64,000 nt of DNA from Sordaria brevicollis (taxonomy: Eukaryota > Ascomycota > Sordariomycetes > Sordariales > Sordariaceae): NCBI GenBank assembly GCA_033439795.1, contig JAUTDP010000005.1, forward strand, positions 1,207,001 through 1,271,000. The letters run 5' to 3'. The stretch's first letter is position 1. Every line of letters begins with the position of its first letter. Position numbers and translations under genes: made by a program. Below the pieces are notes generated by a model that was not told where the DNA came from, did no database searches, and saw only the letters and a list, made by a program, of their open reading frames with translations. Below are positions 37,542-49,864 of the stretch, one piece after another.

Positions 37542-38852
37542 ATAATAACTACAACTCGTTCTATTTGAATTTATCCTAAATTCCGATCGATATTATATAA
37601 GCGTTAATGCCGCGTATTAATTGTATATATTAAAGGTATATATTATATTAACGGCTATCTAATTACTATTATCCTTACTTCGACCTTCGTTAAAAATATA
37701 ATTATATTATTAATAATATAAATAAAACGGCTATTAAGAGTATTTATCGTATACTACCGGCCTTAAAACCCTTATTAATTATTTAAATACCTATTATTAA
37801 AATAATAATAAAATCGATTAAATTTTTTATTAATAAAAGGTATTATACCTTCCCCCTAAATAATTAATAAATATTAAGCGATTAAATTCTTTATTAATAA
37901 AAAATATTATATTTTCTTTAATTAATAACGTCCTTAACCTATTTACCCTCTTCGTCCTTTATTAATTTATTAAACGGTTCGGTTAGGCGACTTTATTACC
38001 TTATTAATCCCTTTTTCCTATTTTATTAAATTTTTCTTCTTCTATTAATTAATTTTAGTATTTTTTTTTTTAGCTATTAATAATATTATATATTTTAGAA
38101 ATATATATCTTTATACGCCGTTTCGCTTAATATTACGATTATTATATTTAATATTTTATCGATATCGATTTATCGTTTATCCTTCTTTTTAATATTTATA
38201 TAAAATTTATTTTAAACTTCTCTATTAACGATTAAATACGTTTAATTACGGTAGTAGAATAGTAGGGCCCCGATTAATAATTTAATACCCGTTAAATAAT
38301 TGATTTTAATTAATTAATAGTAAACCTTCGGTAAGTAATAATATTTATCGAAAAGAGGCGTCCTTAATAATTCGCCGGCCTATCCTAAATTCCTTTATAA
38401 TAAGTAATTAGCCGAAAAATCGAAATCCTTAACGCTCCGAGTAAGTAATATTTTATATTCCGCCCTAATTAACCTATAATTGGTAATTTTCTATAAAATA
38501 ATCCTAAATTAAAATAAATCCCCTATAATTAACGATTTATTACTTATAATATTTTATAGTAATTTATAATCTTTCTATAAGTATTAAATAATTAGGTACT
38601 TTAATTATTCCCCGGTTTATTTTTTAAGGATTATCCGCCTTCCTTTATTAAACGGCCTAAAACTATTACCCTTCGTCTATTAACGGATTTTACCTAATAA
38701 TTATTAAATTAAACCGAATTATAAAGCGACTTAGCCCAATTCTTATTTATTAGTATTACTTTTAAAAAAAGATTATAGTTAATACCGCCTAGAATATTTA
38801 TAAATAATCGTTTATTAATTCCCTTAAAGGAATTTAATATTAATCCGTTAAT

Positions 38853-39008
38853 AAATTAACTATTAATAATTCAATTATTAATTACCCTAATAAATTAACC
38901 GTTAATATTTTAATTATTAATTATTTCGGTAAATTAACCGTTAATAATTTAATTATTAATTATTTTAATAAATTAACCGTTAATAATTTAATTATTAATT
39001 ATCTAATC
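38853..39008 (+). repeat. 39-bp tandem repeat, four copies
   Basis: Units begin at AAATTAAC (38853, 38892, 38931, 38970), exactly 39 bp apart, that is 13 codons, so the array keeps the reading frame. Units differ by a few transitions. Confidence 0.85.
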
Positions 39009-39869
39009 GTTAAATATATAGTAATAATTTATAATAGGCATTTTTTAATAGTCCGGTATAAGTTTTAAAGAATTCTTATTTAAAATTTAAAGACCGTTAA
39101 TAAATTTTATAACGGTTATAATAAATATAATAAAGAATTTTTCTAATATTAATAGTCCTATTTTAGTATTTAAAATTATTTAAATCGGCTATTTTAACCC
39201 CGAAATCGAAATTTAAGACTATAATTCGACGGTTATAATCGGTAACGATATTTATTATAAAAATATAACCGTTTTTTAGGACACCGTAATAATTAACGCT
39301 AATAATAATAGTAAAAAAGATTTTATTAAGAAGAATTTATATTAATTCCTCCGTAATATAATCTAATAATAATATATTGTTTAAATTTTCGAAAAGGAGC
39401 GTTAAGAATTCTATAAGGATTTTAATAATTAAAAGACTACCCTATTTTAATTATTTAGTATAAGTTCGATAGAGGCGGTAATTAAATTAGCGGTATATAC
39501 TTTTTTGCGTAACGATTTTATTAACGGGAAATCGTTCCGAACCTACGCTACGGTTCGTATACGATATATAAAAACGCTCGGTATAATTTTTAACGAATAA
39601 TTTAAATTTAAATATTTATTAATATATACCCCGGTTTTTAATAAATATACCCCTAGCCGGCCGACGTTCGTAAATTCTATAAATAAATTAATACGGCCGA
39701 ATTAATAACTAAAATATATACCGATTTATTAAATTATAAATTTTATATAATTATATTAAATATATTTACCGCGGTAATTATTAATATAATTAGAACTATT
39801 AAAGTTAATTATATAATTATTAACAACGGCCTTAACGCTTTTATAAATTATAATTTTAATTACTCGAAA

Positions 39870-39965
39870 AATAAGGATAGAAATAAATGAGAAAAAGTAG
39901 GTAGAAATAAAAATAAGGATAGAAATAAAAATAGAAATAGAAGTAAAAATAGGAACGGAGGTAGA
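39870..39965 (+). repeat. Short purine-rich tandem repeat
   Basis: Degenerate repeats of AGAAATAAAAATAAGGAT-like units of 6-18 bp, coding for Arg/Asn/Lys repeats in the gag frame. Confidence 0.6.
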
Positions 39966-40249
39966 AAAAGGTATAAGAAAGGTTTTAATAATAAAAGTAA
40001 AAATAATTGGGAAAAGAATAAATATTATTATAGAAATATAATTTAGAAGTTAAGGCGCCCGTTAAAAAAGTATATAAAATTTTATAGGAAGAATTATTAT
40101 AAGTAGGTAAAATTACGTAAAGGAATAAATAGTTATATAATAGTAAAATTTATTAAGGAGGATAATAATAATAAAGAAGAATTGGAGGATTATTTAAAGG
40201 AATAGGGTTATATTTTTAATAGAGGAGTATTAGAAGAGGAAGAAGAATT

Positions 40250-43200
40250 TATTTATAACCCCGAAGAAGTCGGTAATATATTTATATTTATTTATTCGTT
40301 AATTATAACGGTTAAGTTTCTATATATTTATTAAAAATATAATAACGCTTTTATAGATTATAAATTTTTAATGGCCTATATTTTTTTAAATATTTATAAT
40401 CCGTTATTATTAAAAAAGATAACGTTAAATAAAAATTTTATACCGGCCTTATTAAAATTAAAAATAGGTAATATTATTTATATATAACCGATTCCCCCGT
40501 TAAATAATGGCTACGTTAAGAAAAATTTATATTATAAAATTAAAATTAAAATCGGTACGGAGATAGATTTAATTTATATCGATTTAAATTATTCTATAAT
40601 AATAATCGATAAACGTTTTTTTAAGAAGTATTGGTTGGAAGTAAAAATTGTTAAAACCCCCCCGTAATTAATAAATAGAATCGGTAAAAGTAAAATTATA
40701 ATTAATAAATAAATCGACGTTATATTTTATATCCCGGGAATAATAAATAGAATCGAAGTCTTAAGGTAATTTATAATTATAGCGTAATTAACGGTTGGGC
40801 TAAGCCCGAATATACTTTTAGGTATAGAATTTTTAGATTTTAATTATATAATTATTAATTACCCCCGGTAAATTATTATTTTAGAATTATATAAAAATTT
40901 AATTTTTTTATTCGAATGTATATTAAAATTAATTTTTATCCGCCGGCGTATAGTAATTATAATTAAGACCGTTATCTTACTACATTCGATAATATAAATT
41001 CTAATTGATTATTATAATTTATTTTAAACCGACGTTAATAAATCCCCCCGAGAGTATATATTTTATAGAATTATTAATAGCGTTATTAATTAATTAATAT
41101 ATATTAAATCCGCTAAAATAATTATAATTTTAAATATATCCGATATATATAAGATTATTAATTGTAAAAAGAAAATCGGCGTTATTAAGGATTTCGAAGA
41201 TAATAGGTATATATTTACGAATTAGGAGAAAGTAGCTTTTATTAATTTAATTACCGAAATAATAACCGCGGAAAATTTTATTTTTAACGAAATCGTCGAT
41301 AAATTAGTAAAGGCCGACGAAAATAACGTTTATATTATATTTAATGAAATATTTAAAGCGGATAACTTTAGAATTAAAAATTTAATATTAAAGCCGGAAA
41401 AAAAGGAATTAAGACGTATTAAATTAATAATTAAATTAATAAAATTAAAAGTATATTGGGAAATAAAAATTAAATTATCTTTATTAAAATAATTTAAATT
41501 TAATAAATTTATAATTAAACCGGTAAAGGTAAAGAAAGCGGTTGAATTAAAAATATTCTTTATTTTTAAAAGTATTATTAATAGTAACCCGAAAGCGGAT
41601 TTAAAGTTTATTAATTTAAACGATTTACCCGGCAAATTATTACCTAAAGTATTCGATAGGTATAAAGAATTTAATATTAGCCGTTTGAACGGTATTTTTA
41701 TTATTATAATTAAAATCGGGGTTTATATTATAAATATTAATTATAAATTAACGAAATAATTAAAGAAGATTATTAATAGGTTTAAATATTAGGGTAGAGA
41801 GGGTACGGTAAAGATAAATAAGGATAAATATTTAAAGATTAATTTAATTGAAGGTTAATAAAAGGAAAAAGTAGGAGTAAAATTGTATAAATTAAGATTA
41901 GAGGAGTAAAAAATAATCGATAAAATATTTAATAAATTAAAGGATTAAGGAAAATTATTATTTATAAAGTACCTTACTCCCTTCGGTTATTTAATATTCG
42001 TTATTTAGAAAATAATTAATAGAATAAGGAAAGGCCGAATAGTAATCGATTTGCGTATATTAAATAGGATAACGATTTTTAATATTTACCCCCTCCCTAA
42101 TTAAAACGAAATTATTAATACTTTAATCGGGTATATATTTTTTACAACTTTTAACGCTTCGTCGTTTTTTTATTAACTCCCGATTTAATTTCGGTATTAA
42201 AATTATATAATTTTAATAACGTATTAAAGTTTAGAAATTAATTTAATCGCTCTTATAAATTTTAAAAACTCCCCTTCGTATATTTAAAAATTTATAAATA
42301 AACGTTTAATAAAATTTCGCTACTTTTATTATATGTATATTAATAATATTATTATTTTTAGTAAAATAGTAAAGGAATATATTAAATATATACATAAAAT
42401 TTTAACCATATTTTAAATAATAAATTTGAATATTAATTTATAAAAATCCTTCTTCGGTTTTCTATCCGTAAAACTTCTAGGTTTTTATATTAATAAGCTA
42501 AGTCTTTTAATAATTATAAATAAAGTAGAAGTATTAATAAAATTTAAAATATTAATTACTTTTAACGATTTCGAAATATATTTAAATTTAACGGGCTTTT
42601 TACGCCGCTTCGTCCCCTTTTATAAATAGAAGGTAGAACCTTTTAAAAATTATAAAATAATTATATTAAAAACCGGGCGCGAGGATAGAACGTTACCTTA
42701 GGGTAAATCGAAGGTAATAAGAAAGAATTATACTTTTAAAATTAAATTTATTCCAACGAACTACGAAAAGGAAATATTTACTATTTTATAAAATTATTTA
42801 ATTAAAATAGTATATTTAATTTATTAGAATTTAAATCGTATAATTTTTATTAAAATCGATATATTAAAGAGAAGTATAAACGTTATTACTTTTTATATTA
42901 AAGGTATTATATTTAATTAAAATTAGAAAATTATCCCTATTAATAAAATTTAATTAATTTTATATATTAGCCGGAAATTTATTAAAACTAAGTAAACGTA
43001 TTAATTAACCGAAATGGAAATAACCGATTTAATTTAGATAATAAAGAAATTAAAATTATAATTCTAATTATTAAAATTTCTAATCGTAGTTCTTATTAAT
43101 TATAAGGCTACCCCGAATATTATACGCTAAATTTCTCTCGAAATAACTAATATTAATAAATTTAACCTATTATTTATAATAGCGTTAATTATATTAGCCT

Positions 43201-45250
43201 AATTTAAACTAAACGTACGTTATATCCCTAGTAAGATAAATTACGTCCCTAATGTACTCTTACGCCTTTCGACCGTTAATAATAACGAAGAATAAGAAAA
43301 AAATTAAATTAAAAGCGAATTTAACGATATTTAGGAAAAGGGATATACCGTTTTTATAGCCGAAATAGATTTAGAATTTAAGCGAAAAATTATTAACGGG
43401 TATAGAAAAGACGCTAGGTTAACGAAAATTATTAAATTCGTAAAAGATAAAAAGGCGTTATACGAAATTAACCTTATTAAATTATTAATAATTAAAGGAA
43501 TACTTTTTTATTTAGATAATAATTTCCTCTTTTATTGAATATCGAAATAATAATAGAAATTATATATCCTAAACGAATACGTTAAAGAAATATTAAAAAT
43601 AATTTATAATTTTAAATATTATTTTAATATTAATCGTATAATTAAAGATTTAATATTGTATTCCTTTTTAAAAATAATATATAAAATTGGAAATTATATT
43701 AATTATTGTCCGGAATATTTAAAGAACGTTATATCGAAGAAGAAGTTTTTAGGAGAAATAAACCCGATTAACGCCTTACCTATCCTTAATTATATTATTA
43801 CGATTAATTTTATTATTACTTTTCCTATTTATTTAAAAAACGACGTATTTAAAATCCCGGATAGAAATTTTAACGCTATTTTTATAATTAATAGTAAATA
43901 TAATAAACGTACTTTCTATATCCCTAGCTAAATTACTTTTAACGTAAAGTAATAGGGAAAGTAATTAATAATATACTTAATACTTTGTAATTAAAGCTTA
44001 CCCTTTATAATTATATCCGACCGGGATTCTAAATTTATATTAAATTTCTAGTAAAGAGTATTTAAAACTATAGGAATTAAATTTTTAATATCTTTAACGT
44101 ATTATTTTTAAATTAATAAACTTTCGGAAAGAAAAAACTAAATTATCAAAATCGTTATTTAATATTATATTACTATAAACGAAATCCTATAAATAAATAT
44201 ATTCCCCACTTTATAATTTAATTTTAATATAGCATATATTAATATAATTGGCCGTTCCTTTATTAAATTTTTAATAGGGTTTAAATTTTATACCCTTTCC
44301 GATTTAATTTTTAATTTAGGAAACAATTTTAATATTAAAGCCATACGTATATTAAATTATTTTAAAACGGAATTAATAATTACTTATATAATAATTATTA
44401 CGAAAATAAAATATAATAAAAATAAAACGCTAATAGAATTTAAAATCGGAAATTAAATTTATTTACGTTTATATTATAATTATTATTTACTAAAAAAACC
44501 CTTTAGAAAATAATTGTAGTAGAGAATTAACCCTTTTAAAGTAATCGGCGTTAAAGAATTATTAATAATCGAAATTAATTTCCTAAAAATATAAAAAAAT
44601 TATTATATTATATCTATTATTCAATTAATATTAACTTTAATAGGAAACGATCCTTTTAATTAAAAACCCTTTAATCCGGCCTAAATTGTAGAAGAAAACG
44701 CTAATAATAATAAGGAATACGAAATTAATAAAATCCTAAGGCGTAGAACTAATTTTAAAAAAAGCCATCCTATTTTCGAATACTTTATTAAATAAAAAAG
44801 TTATAAAAATTAATAGAATTTATATATTCTACGCCTAATTTTATTATAAAACGTTTTAAATTTCGTTTATACTTATAATAGCGTACACCCTATTAACGTT
44901 AAAGAATTCAAATTTAAAAAATTAAAAAAGGTAAAAAAGAATTAAGAAAAATAATTTAAGGAGGAATAAGGAAAAGAAGTTATTAAAATCCTTAAAATAA
45001 ATTTCGAAGTAAAATTACCTATACATTATATTTAATTACCCTTCCTTTAATTATATAAATTGCGTTTCGTCCTATTTTAAATTAAGAAAAGTAGAAATTT
45101 ATATATAATTCAATTAATTTACAACTTTTATATAAATATTATATTTATCTTTCGTAAAATTAATTAATATATTATAATTTAATATAAATAAATAGAGTAA
45201 ATTTATTAAATTTATTTATATTATACCCCTATTCCTATTATTAAATCCTT
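40250..45250 (+). pseudogene. Gypsy pol remnant (PR, RT, RNase H, integrase)
   Basis: RT begins near 41960; VVIDLRILNR lies near 42039 and a YINNIIIFS sequence near 42340 stands where YxDDIIIFS is expected. RNase H-like sequence lies at about 42700-43300. A stop-free stretch at 43656-43931 in the same frame as RT holds the integrase zinc-binding part (NYCPEYLKNVISKKK) and the start of the core (ITINFIITFPI). Integrase continues to about 44700. RT at 42042 and integrase at 43656 share one frame, as expected of one polyprotein. Other frames are broken by TAA/TAG. Confidence 0.8.
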
Positions 45251-45299
45251 TTTCAATTTTAAAAACTTTTTCCTCTTTATAATTATAATTGTAATATAA

Positions 45300-47390
45300 T
45301 AAACCTCCCTTACGAAGAATATTTAAAACGACGAAATTTCTTTAATTAAATTATCCCTTTAATTCGCTTTAATATAATTCGCGCTAAAAGAAATATACTA
45401 GTTAAGAAGAATATAATACCGTCGGGCGCTAATAAGGTTAATTTTAATTTACTTCCCGAAACGAATAAGTATAAAATAAAAAAGGAAATCGCTATAATTA
45501 AATAATTCGCTAACGATATTAGTAATTTATTTAAAAATTAAAACGTTAAAGTAATTATAACGGTTATATATTATTATTAAACCCTAAATAATAAATCTAC
45601 CGACCTATTTTAATACCTAGTAATTAAAACCCTTAAAAACGAATATTTTAATAAAATATACGAATATAAAATTATTAAAAAAAGCTTCCTATTAACTAAT
45701 AATAAATTTCCGTATATACCCGAGTTTAGCGTATTAGCGGCCGTAATTATTATATACTACGCTATTCGTAAAAATAAAAAGGACGATAATAAAGAGGCTT
45801 TCGTTCTTCCGGCTTTCTTTAACGATTATAAAAATTAGGAAATTTAAGATTATATTATAGGTAATAAATTAAAAAAAACGTTAAAAATATACCGCTATTA
45901 TATTTTTAATACCGATTAAAGGGTTAAATATATAGAGAATTATTTATTTAAAATCTATTTAAATATTAGGGTCCTAATTATCCCCGAGGATTTTAATATC
46001 GAAATAGACCGCTTAAAAATAGAAATACCCTTATTAAAAATATCCGATATTTAATTTAAAATAGGTAATAAATTCGTTTAATATTAAGATTTTAAATTTA
46101 GAAAGTTAAAAATTTAATTAATCGAAATTAAAAATAATGGTAATTAAAAAGCCGATATCGAAAAGTTTAAGCCTATTAAGAAATTTCTATTTAAGGCCGT
46201 TAATAAAAAAAGCGAGAAGAGTCCTATTAAACCCGTTAAAACCCCTAAATTAAAGAAGATTATTAAATTAAACTTATTTAAAAATAGCGAAAAGGTTAAA
46301 AAGAAATTCAAAATTAATAATTTATTAGGTTTATCCGATAGAAATTTATTAAAATTGGATAATTCGAACGATTCGAATTTTAACGATTCGGATAGTAATT
46401 TTAAGGTTAATAAAAATAAAATTAGGAAAAGATTTAAAATCCTTCGTAATTCCTTAAAAAAAATCGAAACGCTTAAGGAAATTTAATTTAAAATCGTTAA
46501 AGAGGTCGAAATCGTTAAAAAGGTCGAAGTCGTTAAAGAGGTTAAAATTACTAAAAAAGTTAAAGCCGTTAAAGAAATTAAAATTACTAAAAAAATTAAA
46601 GAGGTTAAAGGCGTTAAAAAAATTAAAATCGTTAAAGAGGTTAAAATCGTTAAAGAAATTAAAGCCGTTAAAGAGGTTAAAATTATTAAAAAAATTAAAA
46701 AGGTCGAAGAAATTAAAAAAGAAGAGGTTAAAATTAATAGGAAGCCGATTATTAAAGAGGAAGATAGAGAATTTATTATTAACAACGTATACGATATAGT
46801 AATTATTAATATAAAGGAATTTAAATCTAATAAAAATAATATTAGCGAAAACGATTATTTAATTACTTTAACCGAAGTTAATAAATATATTTATAACGTT
46901 CTATAAATTTTTAAAAAATAATAGAAAAAAAAGTTGGACTTCTATTATTAAAATTTAATTACCTAATCTAATTTTATAGAAGTTATTTTATTAATTAAAC
47001 GTAAATATAGCGAAATAAAGGGTAAAATAAACGTATTAGAGGAGGAGAATAAAAATTTACGTAAGAGGATTAAAATATTAAAGGATAAAGTAAAAGTATT
47101 AGGTAAAATTAAAGCCAAAAAAAAGGGTAATAATAAATTAAACGTTAAAATCTAAAATTAAATTATTAAAATAAATATTGCGAAAATAGAAAATAGATAG
47201 AAGAAATTTAAAGGAAAGAACGGCAAATTTAGGAAAATTGAAGGCGGTTATTACGTTTTCTAGCCGTCGGTCGAAAAAGGTTTATTTATTTAGGCTTCTA
47301 ATAAAGAAGACCCGTATAAAATTAAATAATTGGATGTTATAATTTTAAAAAAGACCCGTTAATAGGGAGGATTTTAATTTAATTAATAAA
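45300..47390 (+). pseudogene. Accessory ORF downstream of integrase
   Basis: A single frame can be followed from about 45419 to 47390, with TAA/TAG as the main breaks. It differs from the frame of RT and integrase, so it is a separate ORF of roughly 650-690 codons. The N-terminal part looks globular. The centre is Lys/Ser/Asn-rich with a SNDSNFNDSDSNF stretch (46370-46405). Then come about 13 hexapeptide repeats (46493-46735) and a coiled-coil-like segment near 46979-47115 with Leu/Ile heptads (INVLEEENKNLRKRIKILK). I do not recognise the family, and typical gypsy elements have no such ORF. Confidence 0.65.
46493..46735 (+). repeat. 18-bp (6-residue) tandem repeat, about 13 units
   Basis: Codon units read [I/V/A]-V-K-[E/K]-V-[K/E]. 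Glu is retained only where the codon follows C (GTCGAA at 46505, 46523, 46703), and Lys appears where it follows T (GTTAAA). This pattern indicates that many Lys codons were Glu (TGAA) before RIP. Confidence 0.8.
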
Positions 47391-47431
47391 TAAATAACGA
47401 GGATATTATTATTTTTTCTATTCGAGGGTAT

Positions 47432-47666
47432 TAACGCGGGAGTTTCTCCGCTATATATTAAATTTCTATAATTTATAGGTTAACGCTACCGTATACGCGC
47501 AGTCAATACGTAGCAGGCGTTAATAGGCAAAGCATTTACTATAGATAGAAGCCAATGGGTCGTTAATATTGACGCCCGACTTAGATAATTCATTAATCAA
47601 GATATATATCAATCTTTGACGAGCCCTCTACGCATTGCTACGCTGCGCCCGTGATTCTACGCATTA
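47432..47666 (+). repeat. 3' LTR (235 bp)
   Basis: It starts TAACGCGGGAG and ends CGCATTA. The inner half is mutated, while the outer half keeps TG/CA (ACGCATTGCTACGCTGCGCC). This is complementary to the 5' LTR. Confidence 0.95.
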
Positions 47667-47671
47667 ATTAA

Positions 47672-48152
47672 ATTAAAACCGAAAAAGTAAATATTTTAGG
47701 CTTACTTCGTAAATAAAAAGAAGGGTACATTTCTATTTTAGGATTATAAAATTTAGGGAAATATTATTAATATATTTTATTAAGAATAGATTTTTCTTTT
47801 TTTATAATAATTTTAGTAAAAAAATTCGACGTTTATCGTTATATAAAATAATACCCTAAATTATAGTTCGAAATTAATAAAAGTATTTATAGTACGTACT
47901 TTCGTTGGCGTTAACGTTATATTTTGGCCGTTATATTTTCCTAATTTTAATTTAATTGAAAACGTTTAAAATTGGATAAAGGTATAAATTTAGAAGGAAT
48001 ACCTAATTAAATTAATTGGGAATAACTTCAAATTTGTAATTGAATAAGCGTAGGTAGCGATTTTAGAAGATTATTTATTCAAGTTAATATATTCGATATT
48101 TAGAAGAATTTAAGCGGTTATTATTATAAATAGTAATTATACGAATTATTGA
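47672..48152 (+). pseudogene. Tc1/mariner-like transposase, 3' fragment
   Basis: C-terminal part of a DDE transposase. Reading TAA/TAG as former CAA/TGG gives FIVIQNNTLNYSSKL (about 47830), the place of the second catalytic Asp motif (MQDNAPxH in the family), and VIFWPLYFPNFNLIENV near 47930, matching the Tc1/mariner WPPYSPDLNPIENVW signature with the final acidic residue. It ends at an unmutated TGA (48150-48152). The gene is split by the retrotransposon at 37307-47666 and is dead. Confidence 0.8.
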
Positions 48153-49864
48153 GTGGATATTACGGTTACGAAATAGTATTCGGATTTTGGTCGTTTTTGT
48201 ATGGTATATTGGCTTGTCCTCTGTAATTCTGTTGTTTTTGTTCAATTTCTGGGCGCCCTATCTATATAGAATTGTGATTTTTGATTAGTTTAACCCCCTT
48301 ATTTCTTCCCCTATTTTTTCTTATTAGAAGCCCCGCAAGTACCGCGCTAACGAACTTACCAGTAGAAGGGTGTACTACAAAGGTGGTACGGACCACTGAA
48401 AATGGGTATAAGTGGGCTTCCCGCATTGGCTATACTATAGTAGGTCTAGGTGGGTGGGGGGGGATAAAACCAAATCGAACGAGCAGATGCGGTAGGCATC
48501 GTACACCGATATCAGAGTTTCCATGATACGCCTGCTGAGAGCCTCAAGAGCCTCAACCACTACACTAGAAGTCAGACATCACCATCTGGAACAGGAGTGC
48601 CAGCCAAGGCTTCCATTCCTACCATTCCCCCCGGACCGGGCGGCCGACTCGCATCCGACACTGGCTGCCCCAATGCCCAGAGCTTCGGAGAGTTTCTAGC
48701 CTAATGTTAAGCTGCCTGCAAACTGCCGCCGTGTCCACCTCAGCCACTGTACTAAGATCAATACACTTACCCATATACTACCCCCGTCCTTGTGGTCAGT
48801 GAGTTCATCTCGATTATGGACGGTCTCATTTTCAACATGACTCTGTCCACCGCTGTCTCTTATACCACGGACGACGCTACTCTGGCCAGACGATATTGAC
48901 TATGGATATCGGCACGGATACCACTGCTCGACACATGCACGCCATCCGAGTAGCCGAATATCAACGGCCGGTTGCCACTGACCGCCGTCCCTGGAGATGA
49001 GGATGAGCGTCGTCCCGAGAGACGGTTGCTGGCGATCCCCTTCAGACGATCCGATCCCCAGGTTTTTCCATGTCAAGACGCCATCCTGGGAAAACTCTGA
49101 CTGGCAGAGCAAGAGAAAGACGCCTTGATGGACCATCTGTGAGTGTTGATAGCAAAATGTCCACAAAGAATGTGTAAGTCAAGGGTTGCAGCAGTCGGCC
49201 ATCATCTCTGCTCCGCCGTGTCCGCAATAGAGAGCCACTTCTCACGAGGTTGACCATGTCGCGCGTGGCTGGCACGATAACCTAAACTGCCCAAAACATG
49301 AATTTGTAAGGCAGTCTGTACCGAAGAAGAAAGCACTTCGGCTTGGCCTGGGGGTGTGGTGGGACCGAGACGGAGATTGTTCCTGGACCTGATTGTCTTC
49401 GTCCACTCACAGGCTCTCAAGCTCCCCACGAATTCGGATATAGTGACCTTTTCTACGCAGGTACCGTGGGAGAATCGTGCCATGCCTCCATTTTGGTCCC
49501 AGCCAGAGGGTTCACTTTGGGCCGTCTAGCTGCATGAACAGGCATGGGCATGGGACCCTACGAGTCCCTGAAGGGTCTCGCCTGTGTTTTCTCTCCTCCA
49601 GGGTGGGTTCGGGAGAGCAGTCTTCGCGTGGCAGACCACGCCCGCCCCAGGGCATGGAATCATACTTAAAGCATGTCGACTGCCACCATGAATACATCAT
49701 CGCCAAGGTAGTCGTTCTCGGTGATCTTCAACCTCCTCCCCCACGCTCTCTCGCACTCAAAAGCTCCAGCAGAAGCGTTCAGGCCAGCCGCTCACTTCGA
49801 GCCTCGCTTCTCCGTCCACTCGTTCTTCTCACCCAGACGACTGACCTCCCGAGGAACCATCGCC
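48153..49864. other. Boundary and upstream region of the oxidase gene
   Basis: Composition changes from AT-rich to about half GC within the first 150 bp. No convincing gene is seen: open frames are short, overlap on both strands and lack domains or splice structure. The right part is presumably promoter and 5' UTR of the oxidase gene. A pyrimidine-rich stretch precedes the start codon at 49720-49860. Confidence 0.6.

Larger units (their letters stand above)
37700..40250 (+). pseudogene. Gag remnant with repeats and basic tail
   Basis: RIP-mutated plus-strand coding upstream of protease/RT. It contains a four-copy 39-bp tandem repeat (38853-39008) and a long Arg/Lys/Asn-rich segment (about 39870-40020), probably an RNA-binding part of gag. 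After the basic segment a Cys-containing stretch near 40025-40110 could be a mutated zinc knuckle, not proven. Function is inferred from position. Confidence 0.55.
37307..47666 (+). mobile_element. Full-length Ty3/gypsy retrotransposon, 10.4 kb
   Basis: Bounded by two 235-bp LTRs with the target duplication ATTAA at 37302-37306 and 47667-47671. Gag, RT, RNase H and integrase are in order on the plus strand, followed by an unusual extra ORF of about 2 kb before the 3' LTR, which explains the large size. It inserted into a mariner-like transposase gene. All coding is dead through RIP. Confidence 0.95.
1..48152. other. RIP-mutated AT-rich transposon block
   Basis: The whole stretch is very AT-rich. 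CpA and TpG are nearly absent and TpA is abundant, while CpG persists, so most remaining C bases sit before G, C or T. This is the known footprint of repeat-induced point mutation in filamentous ascomycetes, which changes CpA to TpA on either strand of duplicated DNA in the sexual cycle. Reading frames of transposon proteins can still be followed if TAA/TAG are read as former CAA, CAG or TGG. Short islands that keep CA/TG lie at about 1060-1245, 1712-1997, 14640-14800, 27183-27425, 35158-35620 and at the outer edges of the LTRs. Such blocks are usually H3K9-methylated and silent in related fungi; that is inference here. The shift to normal composition falls at about 48.15-48.30 kb. Confidence 0.95.

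Noticed and set aside
38853..39008. Regular 39-bp repeats as a CRISPR-like array
   Set aside because: Units are contiguous with no unique spacers, in frame within a retrotransposon gag of a eukaryote; a coding minisatellite explains them.
41330..41635. Minus-strand ORF of 101 codons
   Set aside because: It is antisense to the pol region of the 37307-47666 element; hydrophobic composition comes from complementing Lys/Asn/Glu codons.
46483..46785. Minus-strand ORF of 100 codons looking like a membrane protein
   Set aside because: It is the reverse strand of the Lys/Glu hexapeptide array; the Leu/Ile/Thr repeats are just its complement.
48281..48526. Plus-strand ORF of 81 codons at the block border
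   Set aside because: No domain, no conserved motif and no splice sites; it overlaps the composition change and looks accidental.
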